DNA of 64,000 nucleotides from contig NZ_JMLS01000012.1 in assembly GCF_000686845.1 (NCBI RefSeq), forward strand, positions 206,761-270,760, written 5' to 3'. How positions within the stretch are numbered: the stretch's first letter is position 1; each line of letters opens with the position of its first letter. The notes below the pieces were generated by a model. That model saw nothing but the letters and a program-made list of their open reading frames with translations. It did no database searches and was not told the DNA's origin. Made by a program: the position numbers and the translations under genes. Positions 37,200-46,710 of the stretch are shown piece after piece. The stretch is from Paenibacillus sp. UNC451MF. GTDB lineage: Bacteria > Bacillota > Bacilli > Paenibacillales > NBRC-103111.

Positions 37200-38315
37200 A
37201 TGAAGAAAAAGACAATCTCTGTATTATCCGCCGTAGTTCTGTTTGGAAGTGTACTGGCGGGCTGTGGCACCTCGACGGATAAAGCGGCAAAGCCGGCTCC
37301 GGCTGCTGAGGGAAAAGCTGGTGAAGGCGGATTGACTCCGGAAAAGCAGCTGGTAGTAGCAGGTAACGGAGCAACGGTTGAACAGCTGATGAAGGATGAA
37401 ATTTTCAAAAAGTTTAACGAAAAATACCCTGATGTGAAGCTGACTTATGTATCCGGCGTTTCCACCGAGATTGTTGCAAAAGCTAAAGCGCAAAAGGCTT
37501 CTCCGCAAATGGACGTAACCATTGTAGAAGGTGGAGAGCAGGAAGCGGGCCGAGTTGAAGGATTGTGGGATACGCTTAACGAGAAAGACATTCCGAGCAT
37601 GAAGAAAGTCTCCGAAGATTTGAAGACGAAGGACAACAGTGGAGTCGCGGTTAACTTTACACCGATGGGCATTTCCTACAACGAGGCTATGGTGAAAGAG
37701 AAGAATTTACCGATTCCGACTTCATGGAACGATTTGACCCGTCCTGAGATGAAGGGCAATCTGACACTGTCTGAGATTTCAAGTAACTTCGGTCGTTCTA
37801 CACTCATTATGCTGGCTTATGCTAACGGTGGGAACGAGAAAAATATGGATGCCGGCTTTGCCAAAATGAAAACGATCGCAGGATATATGCCTACCTTTGC
37901 GAAGAGTGCGGCACAGCTTCAGCAAAACCTGCAAAACAAAAGTGCTGCCTACTCTACTTGGACGATGGCGCGCAGCTTGGTGCAAAAGGATGCTGGTCTG
38001 GAATTGAAGTTTGTTGTACCTAAGGAAGGCGCAAACCTGGTTCCAAACGTAGCGACAATTATCAAAGGCACGAAGAACCCGAATGCGGCGAAGTTGTTCG
38101 TTGAATTCTTGCTGTCGGATGAAGTTCAGAAGATGTATGCAAGCAAGCTGTACTATAACCCTGTAACAAATGTTAAGCTGCCGGATGAGACGGCGAAGCT
38201 GCTTGATTTTGACCGCAGCAAGGTAGTGAAGTTCGATTTGGAGACCGTAGGTGCCAAAACACCGGAATGGATTGACCGATTCAACAAAGAGATTGCACCC
38301 AGTGTAGGAAAATAG
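37200..38315 (+). CDS. ABC importer substrate-binding lipoprotein (PotD/Fe-type)
   Basis: 371 residues. The signal peptide ends in the lipobox SVLAGC. The fold is the PotD/AfuA type: VVAGNGATVEQLMKDEIFKKF, DVTIVEGGEQ and TPMGISYNEAMVKEKNLP. The relatives bind polyamines, 2-aminoethylphosphonate or iron; this one's ligand is not readable. ATG 37200 after AAAGGGAGG. First gene of the importer operon. Confidence 0.88.
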   Translation: MKKKTISVLSAVVLFGSVLAGCGTSTDKAAKPAPAAEGKAGEGGLTPEKQLVVAGNGATVEQLMKDEIFKKFNEKYPDVKLTYVSGVSTEIVAKAKAQKASPQMDVTIVEGGEQEAGRVEGLWDTLNEKDIPSMKKVSEDLKTKDNSGVAVNFTPMGISYNEAMVKEKNLPIPTSWNDLTRPEMKGNLTLSEISSNFGRSTLIMLAYANGGNEKNMDAGFAKMKTIAGYMPTFAKSAAQLQQNLQNKSAAYSTWTMARSLVQKDAGLELKFVVPKEGANLVPNVATIIKGTKNPNAAKLFVEFLLSDEVQKMYASKLYYNPVTNVKLPDETAKLLDFDRSKVVKFDLETVGAKTPEWIDRFNKEIAPSVGK

Positions 38316-38325
38316 GTGAGAGAAC

Positions 38326-39450
38326 GTGGCCAAAACTTACGATGTAGAGCTTCACGGGATACGGAAAACGTTCGGTTCGAACGTAGTTGTTGATAATTTC
38401 GATTTGCAAATCGAGCAGGGAGAATGCATCTCCTTCCTCGGCCCATCTGGGTGCGGCAAGACGACGACGCTGAACATGATCGCAGGGTTTCTTGACCCGG
38501 ACCAAGGTGAGTTGATCGTCAAAGGGAAGCGGATGAATGGGGTCCCATCGAACAAAAGAGATCTGGGTATGGTATTCCAAACGTATTCGTTGTTTCCCCA
38601 TATGACGGTTGCGGGGAATGTAGGTTATGGTTTAAAGCTGCGTAAAGTACCTAAAGCTGAGATCGCTTCCAGAGTAGCCCGTGTACTGGAACTGGTAAAG
38701 CTGCCTCATGTGGCTGACCGTTATCCGAAACAGCTGTCCGGCGGACAGCGTCAGCGCATTGCGATTGCACGGGCGCTTGTTACAGAGCCGTCGCTGCTGC
38801 TGCTTGATGAGCCTTTAAGTAATTTGGATGCCAAGCTGCGTGAAGAGCTGCGGGATGAGTTAAAGCGCCTTCATCAGGAAACTGGCGTTACGACGATATT
38901 CGTTACGCACGATCAGGAAGAAGCGCTTTATTTGTCCGACCGCATTGTGGTTCTGGATCACGGTAAAGTCGAGCAAATCGGGACACCATGGGAAATTTAC
39001 AACGAACCGGCAAGTGAATTTGTTCATACGTTTATCGGTAAGTCCAATCGGTTGACCGGTAAAGTGAAGGGCTTTGCAGGCTCCAAGCTAGTGCTTGAAG
39101 CAGGGCAGGCGGGTAGATCTTTCGAGCTAGAAGCAAATCCAAGAGGAAAGAGCTTTACTGGGGGAAATTCCGTTTCCATTTATATTCGTCCGGAGAAGCT
39201 CATGCTGGCATTGGACGAGGAAGCGTCCGCTGCACTTCAACACAATAGTATGTACGCTCGAAGCGAGGGTGTAGTAAAACAGCTGTCGTTTCTAGGTTCC
39301 TTCGTGGAATGTGAAGTCGAAGTGGGCAGCGAGACCTTGATGGTGCGTGTACAATCCGCTGTTCAGCAAGGAAGACTGCAGCCGGGACAAAGAGTGACGC
39401 TGTATTGGAACCCGGAGGACGTGTTCGTCTTTCCCGGAAAGGAGCGATAA
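38326..39450 (+). CDS. ABC importer ATP-binding protein (PotA-like)
   Basis: 374 residues. Walker A GPSGCGKTTT, signature LSGGQRQR, Walker B LLLLDEPLS and the switch His in FVTHDQEEA are all intact. A C-terminal TOBE domain (~240-370) is typical of CUT/POT importers. GTG 38326 start, 11 bases after the binding-protein stop. It drives the two permeases encoded downstream. Confidence 0.95.
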   Translation: MAKTYDVELHGIRKTFGSNVVVDNFDLQIEQGECISFLGPSGCGKTTTLNMIAGFLDPDQGELIVKGKRMNGVPSNKRDLGMVFQTYSLFPHMTVAGNVGYGLKLRKVPKAEIASRVARVLELVKLPHVADRYPKQLSGGQRQRIAIARALVTEPSLLLLDEPLSNLDAKLREELRDELKRLHQETGVTTIFVTHDQEEALYLSDRIVVLDHGKVEQIGTPWEIYNEPASEFVHTFIGKSNRLTGKVKGFAGSKLVLEAGQAGRSFELEANPRGKSFTGGNSVSIYIRPEKLMLALDEEASAALQHNSMYARSEGVVKQLSFLGSFVECEVEVGSETLMVRVQSAVQQGRLQPGQRVTLYWNPEDVFVFPGKER

Positions 39451-39453
39451 GCG

Positions 39454-40320
39454 ATGGCTGCATCCTCAGTAACGTCAAAAGGATCGCTGCGCACAGCACT
39501 CCTGCTGTTGGCACCTGGACTTATCGTGCTGCTCGGCGCCTTCTTAATCCCTATGCTGTATATCTTCTTACAGAGCGTTCAGGATGAGCACCAGCAGTTC
39601 ACCTTGAAAAATTATTTATTGTTCGTTCAAGACCCTTACTATATCGGGGTGTTGTGGAGAACGATCCGGGTCAGCTTGTACACGGTTATCGTTGCACTTG
39701 TGCTTGCGTATCCGGTAGCCATGTTTATGGCAAGAACAAGCGGCAGACTGCGTGGAATTGTGACCTTTCTCATCATTTCTCCGCACTTGATTAGCGTCGT
39801 TATCCGTAATTTCGGATGGGTCGTCATTCTTGGCGAGAAGGGATGGATTAATACGACACTAATGCAGCTGGGCTTGATCGATAAACCGCTTCGTCTGCTT
39901 TACAATGAGCTGGGAGTTGTCATCGGCTTGACCGATTCGTTCGTCGTTTACATGGTGCTATCTATTGCGACCAGCTTGTATGCTATTGATTCTTCGCTTT
40001 ATAAAGCTGCCGGGATATTGGGGGCTTCGAGAGTCCGCTCCTTCTTTACCATCACGCTTCCTTTAAGCTTGCCTGGGATGATCGCGGGCATTACGCTGGT
40101 TTTCAGCTTATCGATGAGCGCATTCGTAACCCCTGCATTAATGGGAGGAACATCGGTCAAAGTGCTGCCTGTTATTGCTTATGAGAAAATCATGGCTACA
40201 CTGAATTGGCCGTTGGGCGCAGCGCTATCCTTCCTGCTGCTGGCATCTACCTATGCTCTGGTTGCGTTGTTCACTAAGATTATTGAAACGAAACGGTATA
40301 AAGAGGTGTTTTCATCATGA
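39454..40320 (+). CDS. ABC importer permease 1 (PotB-like)
   Basis: 288 residues with six membrane helices. The EAA-type coupling loop that docks on the ATPase reads YKAAGILGASRVRSFFTITLPLSLPG. It starts 4 bases after the ATPase stop and its end overlaps the next gene (ATGATG around 40317-40320), so the pair is translationally coupled. Confidence 0.93.
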   Translation: MAASSVTSKGSLRTALLLLAPGLIVLLGAFLIPMLYIFLQSVQDEHQQFTLKNYLLFVQDPYYIGVLWRTIRVSLYTVIVALVLAYPVAMFMARTSGRLRGIVTFLIISPHLISVVIRNFGWVVILGEKGWINTTLMQLGLIDKPLRLLYNELGVVIGLTDSFVVYMVLSIATSLYAIDSSLYKAAGILGASRVRSFFTITLPLSLPGMIAGITLVFSLSMSAFVTPALMGGTSVKVLPVIAYEKIMATLNWPLGAALSFLLLASTYALVALFTKIIETKRYKEVFSS

Positions 40321-41120
40321 TGCGGCGATTTCCATTGTTGGGTATCATCACGTTCTTCGTTGTCTTGTTCGTTATTTCGCCGCTTCTGGTCGTTATACCG
40401 GTTTCGTTGACTTCCAAAAATGTGCTGACGTTTCCTCCTCAAGGCTTTTCATTCAAATGGTATGAAAAAATTCTTGATCGACCGGAATTTATCGATGCCT
40501 TTGTGTTCAGTCTTGAGCTTGCCGCCATCACAGCGATACTGGCAACCCTGGTTGGGGTGATTGGCGCATTAGCGCTTCACAAATATAATTTCCGGGGCAA
40601 AAAGTTCATTCATGCGCTTATGCTGTCACCTTTAACCATACCTTCCTTAATTATAGGGATAGCAGCGCTCTTGTTCTTTACCCGAATTGCTATCGCGGGA
40701 ACCTTCTGGGGACTGTTGGCTACTCACATTCTGATCTCGGTACCGTTCGTTATCCGGTTGACTTTGACGGGACTAAGCGCTTACGATTACACGCTGGAAA
40801 GAGCGGCTTACATTCTCGGAGCGAAGCCAGGGCAGGTGTTTCGCGATATTACGCTGCCACTGCTGAAACCTGCGCTAATTTCTGGATTTATTTTCTCGTT
40901 CCTTACTTCCTTCGATAATGTAACGGTTTCCTTGTTTCTCGTGTCACCCCAAATGACGACGCTGCCTCTTGCTATATTTAGCTATATGCAGGAAACGTTG
41001 GATCCGTTGGTAGCATCGATTTCGTCAGTTGTGATTTTGTTAAGCTTAGTATTTATTTTGATCCTCGAATTTGTGTATGGTTTGGATCGGTTGTTCGGTT
41101 CCAATTCCCAGGCGCACTAA
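40317..41120 (+). CDS. ABC importer permease 2 (PotC-like)
   Basis: 267 residues, six helices. The EAA loop reads ERAAYILGAKPGQVFRDITLPLLKP. With the preceding permease it forms the transmembrane heterodimer. It is followed after 40 bases by the M20 peptidase gene. Confidence 0.93.
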   Translation: MMRRFPLLGIITFFVVLFVISPLLVVIPVSLTSKNVLTFPPQGFSFKWYEKILDRPEFIDAFVFSLELAAITAILATLVGVIGALALHKYNFRGKKFIHALMLSPLTIPSLIIGIAALLFFTRIAIAGTFWGLLATHILISVPFVIRLTLTGLSAYDYTLERAAYILGAKPGQVFRDITLPLLKPALISGFIFSFLTSFDNVTVSLFLVSPQMTTLPLAIFSYMQETLDPLVASISSVVILLSLVFILILEFVYGLDRLFGSNSQAH

Positions 41121-41159
41121 CAGAGGTTAGGAGCATCTCAGGAAAGGTTATGGAGAGCG

Positions 41160-42296
41160 ATGTCATTACTTACTAGAATAGAAACCTATATGCCGGAGCT
41201 GCTGGAGCTGCTGGAGGCGTGTGTAAATATGGACTCGCCCTCGAAAAGTAAGTCGCACAATGATCAGATGGCGGATTGGTTCACAGCATTAGCGGTTAAA
41301 TTATTGGATGCCCATGTTGTGAGACTGGCTCATGAGGAAGCGGGAGATCGCTTGCTGATCGAGGTCGGGCAGGGCTCGCGACGCATCTTGCTTGTAGGCC
41401 ATTACGACACGGTATGGCCTGTGGGCGAGGCAGCGAAGCGGCCATTCACTATCCGCGACGGTCGGGCATATGGCCCGGGTGTGTACGATATGAAAGCCGG
41501 CGTACTGCAGGCGATGTACGCCATGAAGGCGCTGCAGGACAGCGGAGCATGGCCGGCAGATACGCGCGTGTCGCTGTTTCTGAACAGCGACGAGGAGATC
41601 GGCAGCCCGACGTCGCGCGGGCTGATTGAAGAGCTCGCGCGCGAATCGAGCGCTGCGCTCGTACTGGAGCCGCCCATGGCTCCCATGGGCGCGCTCAAAA
41701 CCGCCCGCAAAGGGAGCGGGCGGTACAAGCTCGAAGTGCGCGGCGTTTCCGCGCACGCGGGGGTTGCACCGGATCGCGGGGTATCCGCGATCCAGGAGCT
41801 GGCGCTGCAGGTTCAGCGCCTGCACGCGATGTCCGACCCGGCGGTCGGCACGAACGTCAACGTCGGCCTCATTCGCGGAGGCATTGGCACCAACGTGGTG
41901 GCCGATCACGCGGAGGCGGAGATCGACGTTCGGGTGCCTACGATCGCGGAGGCTGAGCGCGTGCATGCGGAGCTGATGGCGCTGAAGGCACATCATCCGC
42001 AGGCGCAAGTGTCGGTAAGCGGCCGCATGATGAGGCCGCCGATGGAGCGCACCCCAGCCAGTGGAAGGCTGTTTGAATTCGCGCAGCGTATTGCATTAGA
42101 GGAGCTGGGGTTAACGCTCGCAGAGGCGTCAACTGGCGGTGTCAGTGACGGCAATTTCACCGCAGCGAGCGGAGTTCCTACGCTCGACGGACTTGGCGCA
42201 AGCGGAGACTTTGCTCATGCGCCCGGAGAATATGTGACGGTATCGGAAATACCTATCCGTACCTTACTGCTGGCGCGACTCATTGCGACGATTTAA
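41160..42296 (+). CDS. M20 family metallopeptidase (glutamate carboxypeptidase-like)
   Basis: 378 residues of the ArgE/DapE/CPG2 type. Zinc ligands and catalytic motifs are intact: VGHYDTVWP, YDMKAG and NSDEEIGS, then a dimerisation domain (~180-290) and a final zinc ligand region FAHAPGEY. It removes an acyl or glutamyl group from amino-acid-like substrates. Position behind an ABC importer and under IclR control suggests it hydrolyses the imported compound. The central part (about 41500-42050) is markedly richer in GC than its two ends and neighbours. Confidence 0.9.
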   Translation: MSLLTRIETYMPELLELLEACVNMDSPSKSKSHNDQMADWFTALAVKLLDAHVVRLAHEEAGDRLLIEVGQGSRRILLVGHYDTVWPVGEAAKRPFTIRDGRAYGPGVYDMKAGVLQAMYAMKALQDSGAWPADTRVSLFLNSDEEIGSPTSRGLIEELARESSAALVLEPPMAPMGALKTARKGSGRYKLEVRGVSAHAGVAPDRGVSAIQELALQVQRLHAMSDPAVGTNVNVGLIRGGIGTNVVADHAEAEIDVRVPTIAEAERVHAELMALKAHHPQAQVSVSGRMMRPPMERTPASGRLFEFAQRIALEELGLTLAEASTGGVSDGNFTAASGVPTLDGLGASGDFAHAPGEYVTVSEIPIRTLLLARLIATI

Positions 42297-42302
42297 ACAA
42301 CT

Positions 42303-42348
42303 AAAGCCTGTACTCAGATGGATGATGATTTCTGAGTGCAGGCTTTTT
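42303..42348 (+). terminator. Terminator of the importer/M20 operon
   Basis: AAAGCCTGTACTCAGA (42303-42318) pairs with TCTGAGTGCAGGCTTT (42331-42346), one mismatch, then T residues. Confidence 0.88.
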
Positions 42349-42361
42349 ATGCTAATCCTGG

Positions 42362-42820
42362 CTACAATACCGGCTTCATGAACATTAATATGAATAAAAT
42401 AATTCCCATTCCTGCTATGACAAGCAGCCATCGATTGATGGAAGCAACCTGCTGCTGCAGTGGTTCCGACAGCATTTCCTGGTCTTTAAGAGGCGTGTCC
42501 TCTAACAGCTCTCTCAATTTCATCTGCTTAGGCGCCACGACCCCGATCACCATGATCTGAATAAAGACATATAGCAGTAGGGAGCCGATAATCCATAAGT
42601 CAAGAAAATGAGTAGAAGATTGAGTGACAAGAACAATTCCGCTGATGACTGCAACACTTCCTCCAATTTTAGGGAATAATTCGAGCAGAGTACTCAATCT
42701 TAAGGATTGCTTTAGTTCACCAAACGATTGCCTCTTGCGATACAATACATGTATGAAATATGTCGGTCCTATCCCGATGATCGCTGATAGCACATGCAGC
42801 AACACTAACCACTTCAACAA
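42362..42820 (-). CDS. DUF2269-like integral membrane protein
   Basis: 152 residues in four membrane helices with a short cytoplasmic loop. The start (LKWLVLLHVLSAIIGIGPTYF) and the acidic loop before the last helix fit DUF2269, a family of unknown function. TTG start at 42820 with GGAGG 8-10 bases upstream on the minus strand. Single gene; it converges on the M20 operon terminator. Confidence 0.75.
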   Translation of the reverse strand: MLKWLVLLHVLSAIIGIGPTYFIHVLYRKRQSFGELKQSLRLSTLLELFPKIGGSVAVISGIVLVTQSSTHFLDLWIIGSLLLYVFIQIMVIGVVAPKQMKLRELLEDTPLKDQEMLSEPLQQQVASINRWLLVIAGMGIILFILMFMKPVL

Positions 42821-42942
42821 CCTTACCTCCTACAAATGAAAGTCAGTCCTTTATTACTATACATGGTTAAAGCATGGGATAGATACAATTTAAACAATAA
42901 ATGGATATTAAATTTTCTTTATACAAATATTTCCTTACAAAA

Positions 42943-43653
42943 CTAAACCTTTGTTTTCTTAGGTTGTCTTTTATTAGGCAATGCCGTGGATTTGGATTTA
43001 CGAACAGGCTTGACCGTACGTTTTACCTGCTTGCTGATTCCGGTTATAGTATCTACGATAGTTATAATTTTCGTGGTTTGATTGTAAGAAAGCTTCCATT
43101 TTCTTCTTGGAGAAAGGCTCATTGCTTTCAAGTTCGAAGCGCTCAAACGGAATGTTTCGTCCAGCTCGTTCTGAGGGATGATGACTCTTAATTGTTTGCT
43201 TATAGTCCCCCTGGTAAGTGTGATATTCTGGCCTGCCACATCTTCCGGAATGCCCAGTTGGCTTAACAAAGCGTATCCGATAGTAATGACTCTGTCTCTG
43301 TTCTTTCTTGGATCGTGAAGTAATATCCCGAAGGCCGTGCTGGAATTCAAGCGCTGCATAGAGAGTGTTTTCGTAGCTGGCCTGTAATCCAATACAACCC
43401 GATCCCCGCTTTTCAGGCCAAATCTTTGAGCTGTTTCCGAGCTAATTTCCATATAATTAAACGCGCATTCATTGCCTTTCTCCTGAATCAATTCGATTTC
43501 GCTGTTGACACTTCCGCGTCTTAACGTTAATTCTGTACGGTCTTCTATTAGATGAAGATCGTTCGGTAAGCCGCCACCGCAGTCTAACACTAGATTCACA
43601 CTGCTATCTTCCATTTCTGTTGATACATAAACGTCCACGATACCCTTTGCCAC
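42943..43653 (-). CDS. Uncharacterised protein with a duplicated small beta-barrel-like unit and basic tail
   Basis: 236 residues from GTG 43653, which has AAGGAG 8 bases upstream (a GTG at 43662 overlaps that site). Two similar ~70-residue units can be seen: IELIQEKGNECAFNYMEIS ending RVVLDYRPATKTLSM, and ITLTRGTISKQLRVIIP ending KLSYNQTTKIITI. The phrase AQRFGLKSGDRVVL resembles AbrB or double-psi barrels. The last ~35 residues are very basic and suggest nucleic-acid contact. I do not recognise a named family. No signal or membrane segment. Confidence 0.6.
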   Translation of the reverse strand: MAKGIVDVYVSTEMEDSSVNLVLDCGGGLPNDLHLIEDRTELTLRRGSVNSEIELIQEKGNECAFNYMEISSETAQRFGLKSGDRVVLDYRPATKTLSMQRLNSSTAFGILLHDPRKNRDRVITIGYALLSQLGIPEDVAGQNITLTRGTISKQLRVIIPQNELDETFRLSASNLKAMSLSPRRKWKLSYNQTTKIITIVDTITGISKQVKRTVKPVRKSKSTALPNKRQPKKTKV

Positions 43654-43869
43654 GATCTCCACTCCTTGTCAAACATTATGGCTGACTCTGGCTTTTCACA
43701 TGTTTTGTAGAATATGACCGGCAAGGTTGTTATGCTTGGATGGTTGTACCGAAAACGTATAAATAAGCATAGTGTGCCTTGTATTGAAGCTTGGAGCGAA
43801 ACAAGGTATACTCGGGGCGAGATGGAAGTTGGAATTATGCTTCGGAAAAACGGGAGATGAGAGCAATTC

Positions 43870-44523
43870 ATGAATAAAGAACTTATATTGCAAAAAGCGG
43901 CCGCAGATGTGAAAAGAGAGCTAGAATCGGATTCAAGCGGACATGATTGGTGGCATATCTCACGTGTGACTCGAATCGCGCGACATATTGCTGAGCAGGA
44001 GCAGGCCGATTCGTTCATCTGTGAGCTGGCTGCGCTGCTGCACGATATTGCTGATGAGAAGCTGAATTCGTCGGCTGAAGTCGGCATGAACAAGGTTCGG
44101 GATTGGTTGGTGTCTTATGAAGTCGATGCTGAGGCTGCGTCACATGTGTTGGATATTATAGGCACAATGTCTTTTAAAGGAGGCCATAATCCTCCAGTGC
44201 GGACCAAAGAGGCTCAAGTCGTACAGGATGCCGATCGGATTGATGCCATTGGGGCGATCGGGATTGCCCGCACTTTTGCCTACGCAGGCTGGAAAGGCGA
44301 TTTGATGTATGATCCGGAGCAGCCATACCGGGAAGAACTGACCTACGAGCAATATCGGAATGGTCGTTCAACAGCAATCAATCATTTTTACGAAAAGCTA
44401 ATGAAGCTGTCCGGCTTGATGAACACAGAGACTGGCAAGCAGATCGCTCAGGCTAGACATAGCTATATGGAAGCATTTTTGGAGCAATTTTATCTGGAAT
44501 GGGATGGGAAGGGGACGCTATGA
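43870..44523 (+). CDS. HD-domain metal-dependent phosphohydrolase (YedJ/YpgQ-like)
   Basis: 217 residues. Metal ligands: His in GHDWWHISRVTRIA, then the HD pair in ALLHDIADEK and a later Asp in VQDADRIDAIGAIGIARTF. This matches the YedJ/YpgQ branch of HD hydrolases, which cleave nucleotide phosphates in vitro; the physiological substrate is not settled. ATG 43870 follows GGGAGATGAG. Closed by a terminator at 44584-44630. Confidence 0.88.
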   Translation: MNKELILQKAAADVKRELESDSSGHDWWHISRVTRIARHIAEQEQADSFICELAALLHDIADEKLNSSAEVGMNKVRDWLVSYEVDAEAASHVLDIIGTMSFKGGHNPPVRTKEAQVVQDADRIDAIGAIGIARTFAYAGWKGDLMYDPEQPYREELTYEQYRNGRSTAINHFYEKLMKLSGLMNTETGKQIAQARHSYMEAFLEQFYLEWDGKGTL

Positions 44524-44583
44524 AGCAGCCACCCTACGCTATGTAGTTTAGTACAGATGAGTTCCAAAGAAAAAATGGAAAAG

Positions 44584-44630
44584 GATTGCCAACCATCTTG
44601 CCAGCGAGGGCGGATTGCGGCAATCTTTTT
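44584..44630 (+). terminator. Terminator after the HD hydrolase gene
   Basis: GATTGCC (44584-44590) pairs with GGCAATC (44619-44625), with room for a second helix inside, followed by five T residues. Confidence 0.7.
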
Positions 44631-44673
44631 ATGTTCTATCCACAATAGTTGAGTTTATTTGCGGAGTACAGGC

Positions 44674-44702
44674 ACGTATAGGCTTCCGCCTACATAAAAA
44701 TA
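44674..44702 (+). promoter_or_regulatory. Possible mother-cell-type promoter of sigK
   Basis: AC at 44674-44675, 17 bases, then CATAAAAATA at 44693-44702. This is close to the AC-N16/17-CATAnnnTA pattern of sigma-K promoters and also near the sigma-E pattern. Autoregulation is known in Bacillus; here it is a weak visual match. Confidence 0.3.
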
Positions 44703-44768
44703 ATACTGATCTCTTTAAGCGGAGTCAGTAGAAACAGTTCTCCGCACAACTTGTAGGGGGTGGCAGCT

Positions 44769-45470
44769 ATGCCCGGCTTCTTTTCAGCAATAGCCTTGTT
44801 CATTAAAGAGTTAATGCTCCTCGTTTCCTACGTCAAAAATAATGCGTTTCCCCAGCCGCTATCAGAGGCAGAGGAAGATAAACACTTACGCCAAATGGCG
44901 GAAGGTAATCAACATTCAAGAAACTTGTTAATTGAGCATAACCTCAGGCTCGTCGCTCATATTGTAAAAAAATTTGACAACACAGGCGAGGATCTGGAGG
45001 ATCTGATCTCCATTGGAACCATCGGATTGATCAAAGCGATCGAATCCTTTTCACCGGATAAAGGCACGAAGTTAGCTACCTTTGCAGCCAGATGTATCGA
45101 GAATGAGATTCTGATGCATCTACGTTCGTTAAAGAAGACACGAAAAGATGTTTCTTTACACGACCCTATTGGAACGGACAAGGAAGGGAATGAGATCACG
45201 TTAATCGATATTCTCGGTACAGAAGCCGATGATGTCGTAGATAAAGTGCAATTGAAGATCGAAAAGTCAAAGATATATAAAAACTTGGACATATTGGATG
45301 ATCGTGAAAAAGAAGTTGTGGTTGGCCGCTTTGGATTAGAGCATGGCGGGGAAGAGCGAACTCAGCGGGAAATTGCTAAAGAATTGGGTATATCACGAAG
45401 TTATGTGTCGCGGATTGAAAAAAGAGCTCTTATGAAGCTATATCATGAGTTCTATAAGGCAAAAAGATAA
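44769..45470 (+). CDS. sigK: RNA polymerase sporulation sigma factor sigma-K, intact
   Basis: 233 residues; ATG 44769 has AGGGGG 8-9 bases upstream. The N terminus is the membrane-associated pro-sequence, and the processing region [14 protein letters not shown] is nearly identical to Bacillus pro-sigma-K, where SpoIVFB cuts after the Ser. Region 2 ([28 protein letters not shown]) and region 4 ([26 protein letters not shown]) are complete. The gene is not split by a skin-type element. It directs late mother-cell transcription for coat and cortex formation and is the strongest evidence that the host makes spores. Confidence 0.96.
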   Translation: MPGFFSAIALFIKELMLLVSYVKNNAFPQPLSEAEEDKHLRQMAEGNQHSRNLLIEHNLRLVAHIVKKFDNTGEDLEDLISIGTIGLIKAIESFSPDKGTKLATFAARCIENEILMHLRSLKKTRKDVSLHDPIGTDKEGNEITLIDILGTEADDVVDKVQLKIEKSKIYKNLDILDDREKEVVVGRFGLEHGGEERTQREIAKELGISRSYVSRIEKRALMKLYHEFYKAKR

Positions 45471-45834
45471 GGATATTAAGATTGGCCTGCCTAAACGGCA
45501 GGCCTCTAAAACATTTGAAAGCAGGTTATGAATTGGACAAGCTTATCCAACTAGTTGAGAAAAATACGGCTCACCGTGTAATAGGGTGTAAGTAGATCCG
45601 ATAACCGTGACATTTTCATTAAGCTAAAGGCTATAATGCATAGGATAAATGGAAGGGTTTTCCTATTTACATATCGAATTTAGATTCAAATGGGCTATAA
45701 TTTAACCCTGATAGAAATAAGTATATAGCATGGACATGGAAAGATAATTGATGTTAGGTTGACAGCTAGAAATGTGAATTTCATCTCATGGAGAAATTGG
45801 AGATTTTTAAAATGTAGAAGGAGGATCGTGCGAC
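45471..45834 (+). other. Intergenic region between sigK and the isomerase gene
   Basis: A GC-rich hairpin (GGCCTGCC 45484-45491 with GGCAGGCC 45497-45504) after sigK has only a poor T-tract. CATTAAGCTAAAGG at 45617-45630 resembles the arm of the dispersed repeat found at 49-55 kb. The rest is AT-rich with no open frame that I trust; a promoter for the isomerase gene should lie in 45660-45800. Confidence 0.55.
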
Positions 45835-46710
45835 ATGAAAATCGGTTTGAGCACGTACAGCTTGCTTCCTGCCATTAAAGCTGGAGAAATGTCCGTACTT
45901 GACGTGATTCAGTGGATTGCAGATAACGGTGGGGAGCATATGGAAATTGTCCCCTACGGGTATACACTGGTGGACAATCCGGAACTAGCGGACTCTGTCC
46001 GCGAGAAAGCGAAATCAGTGGGAATCGAGCTGTCCAACTATTCGATGCCAGCCAATTTCGTTCAAGGTACAGAGAAGGATTTTGAGGCGGAAGTGGCGCG
46101 AGTCAAGCAGCATGTCGATCTGGTGGCCCGTTTGGGCATGAAGCATATGAGGCATGATGTGACGGCCTTTACGATTAGGCCGGAACAGATGACAATCGGT
46201 TGGTTTGAAAATAGCCTTCCGCTTATCGTACAGGGCAGCAGGTTTATCGCCGATTATGCCGCTCGATACGGGATTACAACTACCATTGAAAATCACGGTT
46301 TCAGCGTCCAAGCGAGCGACCGTGTACAGCGCGTGCTGCTGGCTGTAGACCGGCCCAACTTCAAGACTACGCTAGATGTTGGCAATTTCATGTGCGTGGA
46401 TGAATCGTCCATTATTGGGGTTAAGAAAAATTTACCTTATGCCTCGTTAATTCATTTTAAAGATTTCTATTTTCGGTCGTATGATCAGCCTCCGGGAGGA
46501 GGAGAGTGGTTTAGAACGGCTCATGGCAATTATTTGAGAGGCGCCATTATTGGGCACGGAGATATCGATATTCGCAGAGTCGTTAAACTAATCAAAGAGT
46601 CAGGCTACAACGGGTATGCCACCATCGAGTTTGAAGGAATGGAAGAGTGCAGGCTCGGCTCAAAAATTGGCATGGACAATTTGCGCCGACTTTGGGAAGA
46701 AGCAAAGTAA
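45835..46710 (+). CDS. Sugar phosphate isomerase/epimerase-like TIM-barrel protein
   Basis: 291 residues of the xylose-isomerase-like AP-endonuclease-2 superfamily. The metal-binding acidic and His residues are in the usual places: MEIVPYG, TIENHGF, TLDVGNF, LIHFKDF, HGNYLRGAIIGHGDID and ATIEFEG. The family isomerises or epimerises sugars such as inosose or tagatose; the substrate cannot be told. It stands alone after a strong AAGGAGG site. Confidence 0.85.
   Translation: MKIGLSTYSLLPAIKAGEMSVLDVIQWIADNGGEHMEIVPYGYTLVDNPELADSVREKAKSVGIELSNYSMPANFVQGTEKDFEAEVARVKQHVDLVARLGMKHMRHDVTAFTIRPEQMTIGWFENSLPLIVQGSRFIADYAARYGITTTIENHGFSVQASDRVQRVLLAVDRPNFKTTLDVGNFMCVDESSIIGVKKNLPYASLIHFKDFYFRSYDQPPGGGEWFRTAHGNYLRGAIIGHGDIDIRRVVKLIKESGYNGYATIEFEGMEECRLGSKIGMDNLRRLWEEAK

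Noticed and set aside
41301..42008. 235-codon minus-strand frame opposite the M20 peptidase gene
   Set aside because: It arises from the GC-rich segment, is Arg/His-rich and featureless, and lies opposite an intact enzyme gene.
44769..45470. Prophage-like skin insertion in sigK
   Set aside because: The sigK frame is continuous from the pro-sequence to the end of region 4.
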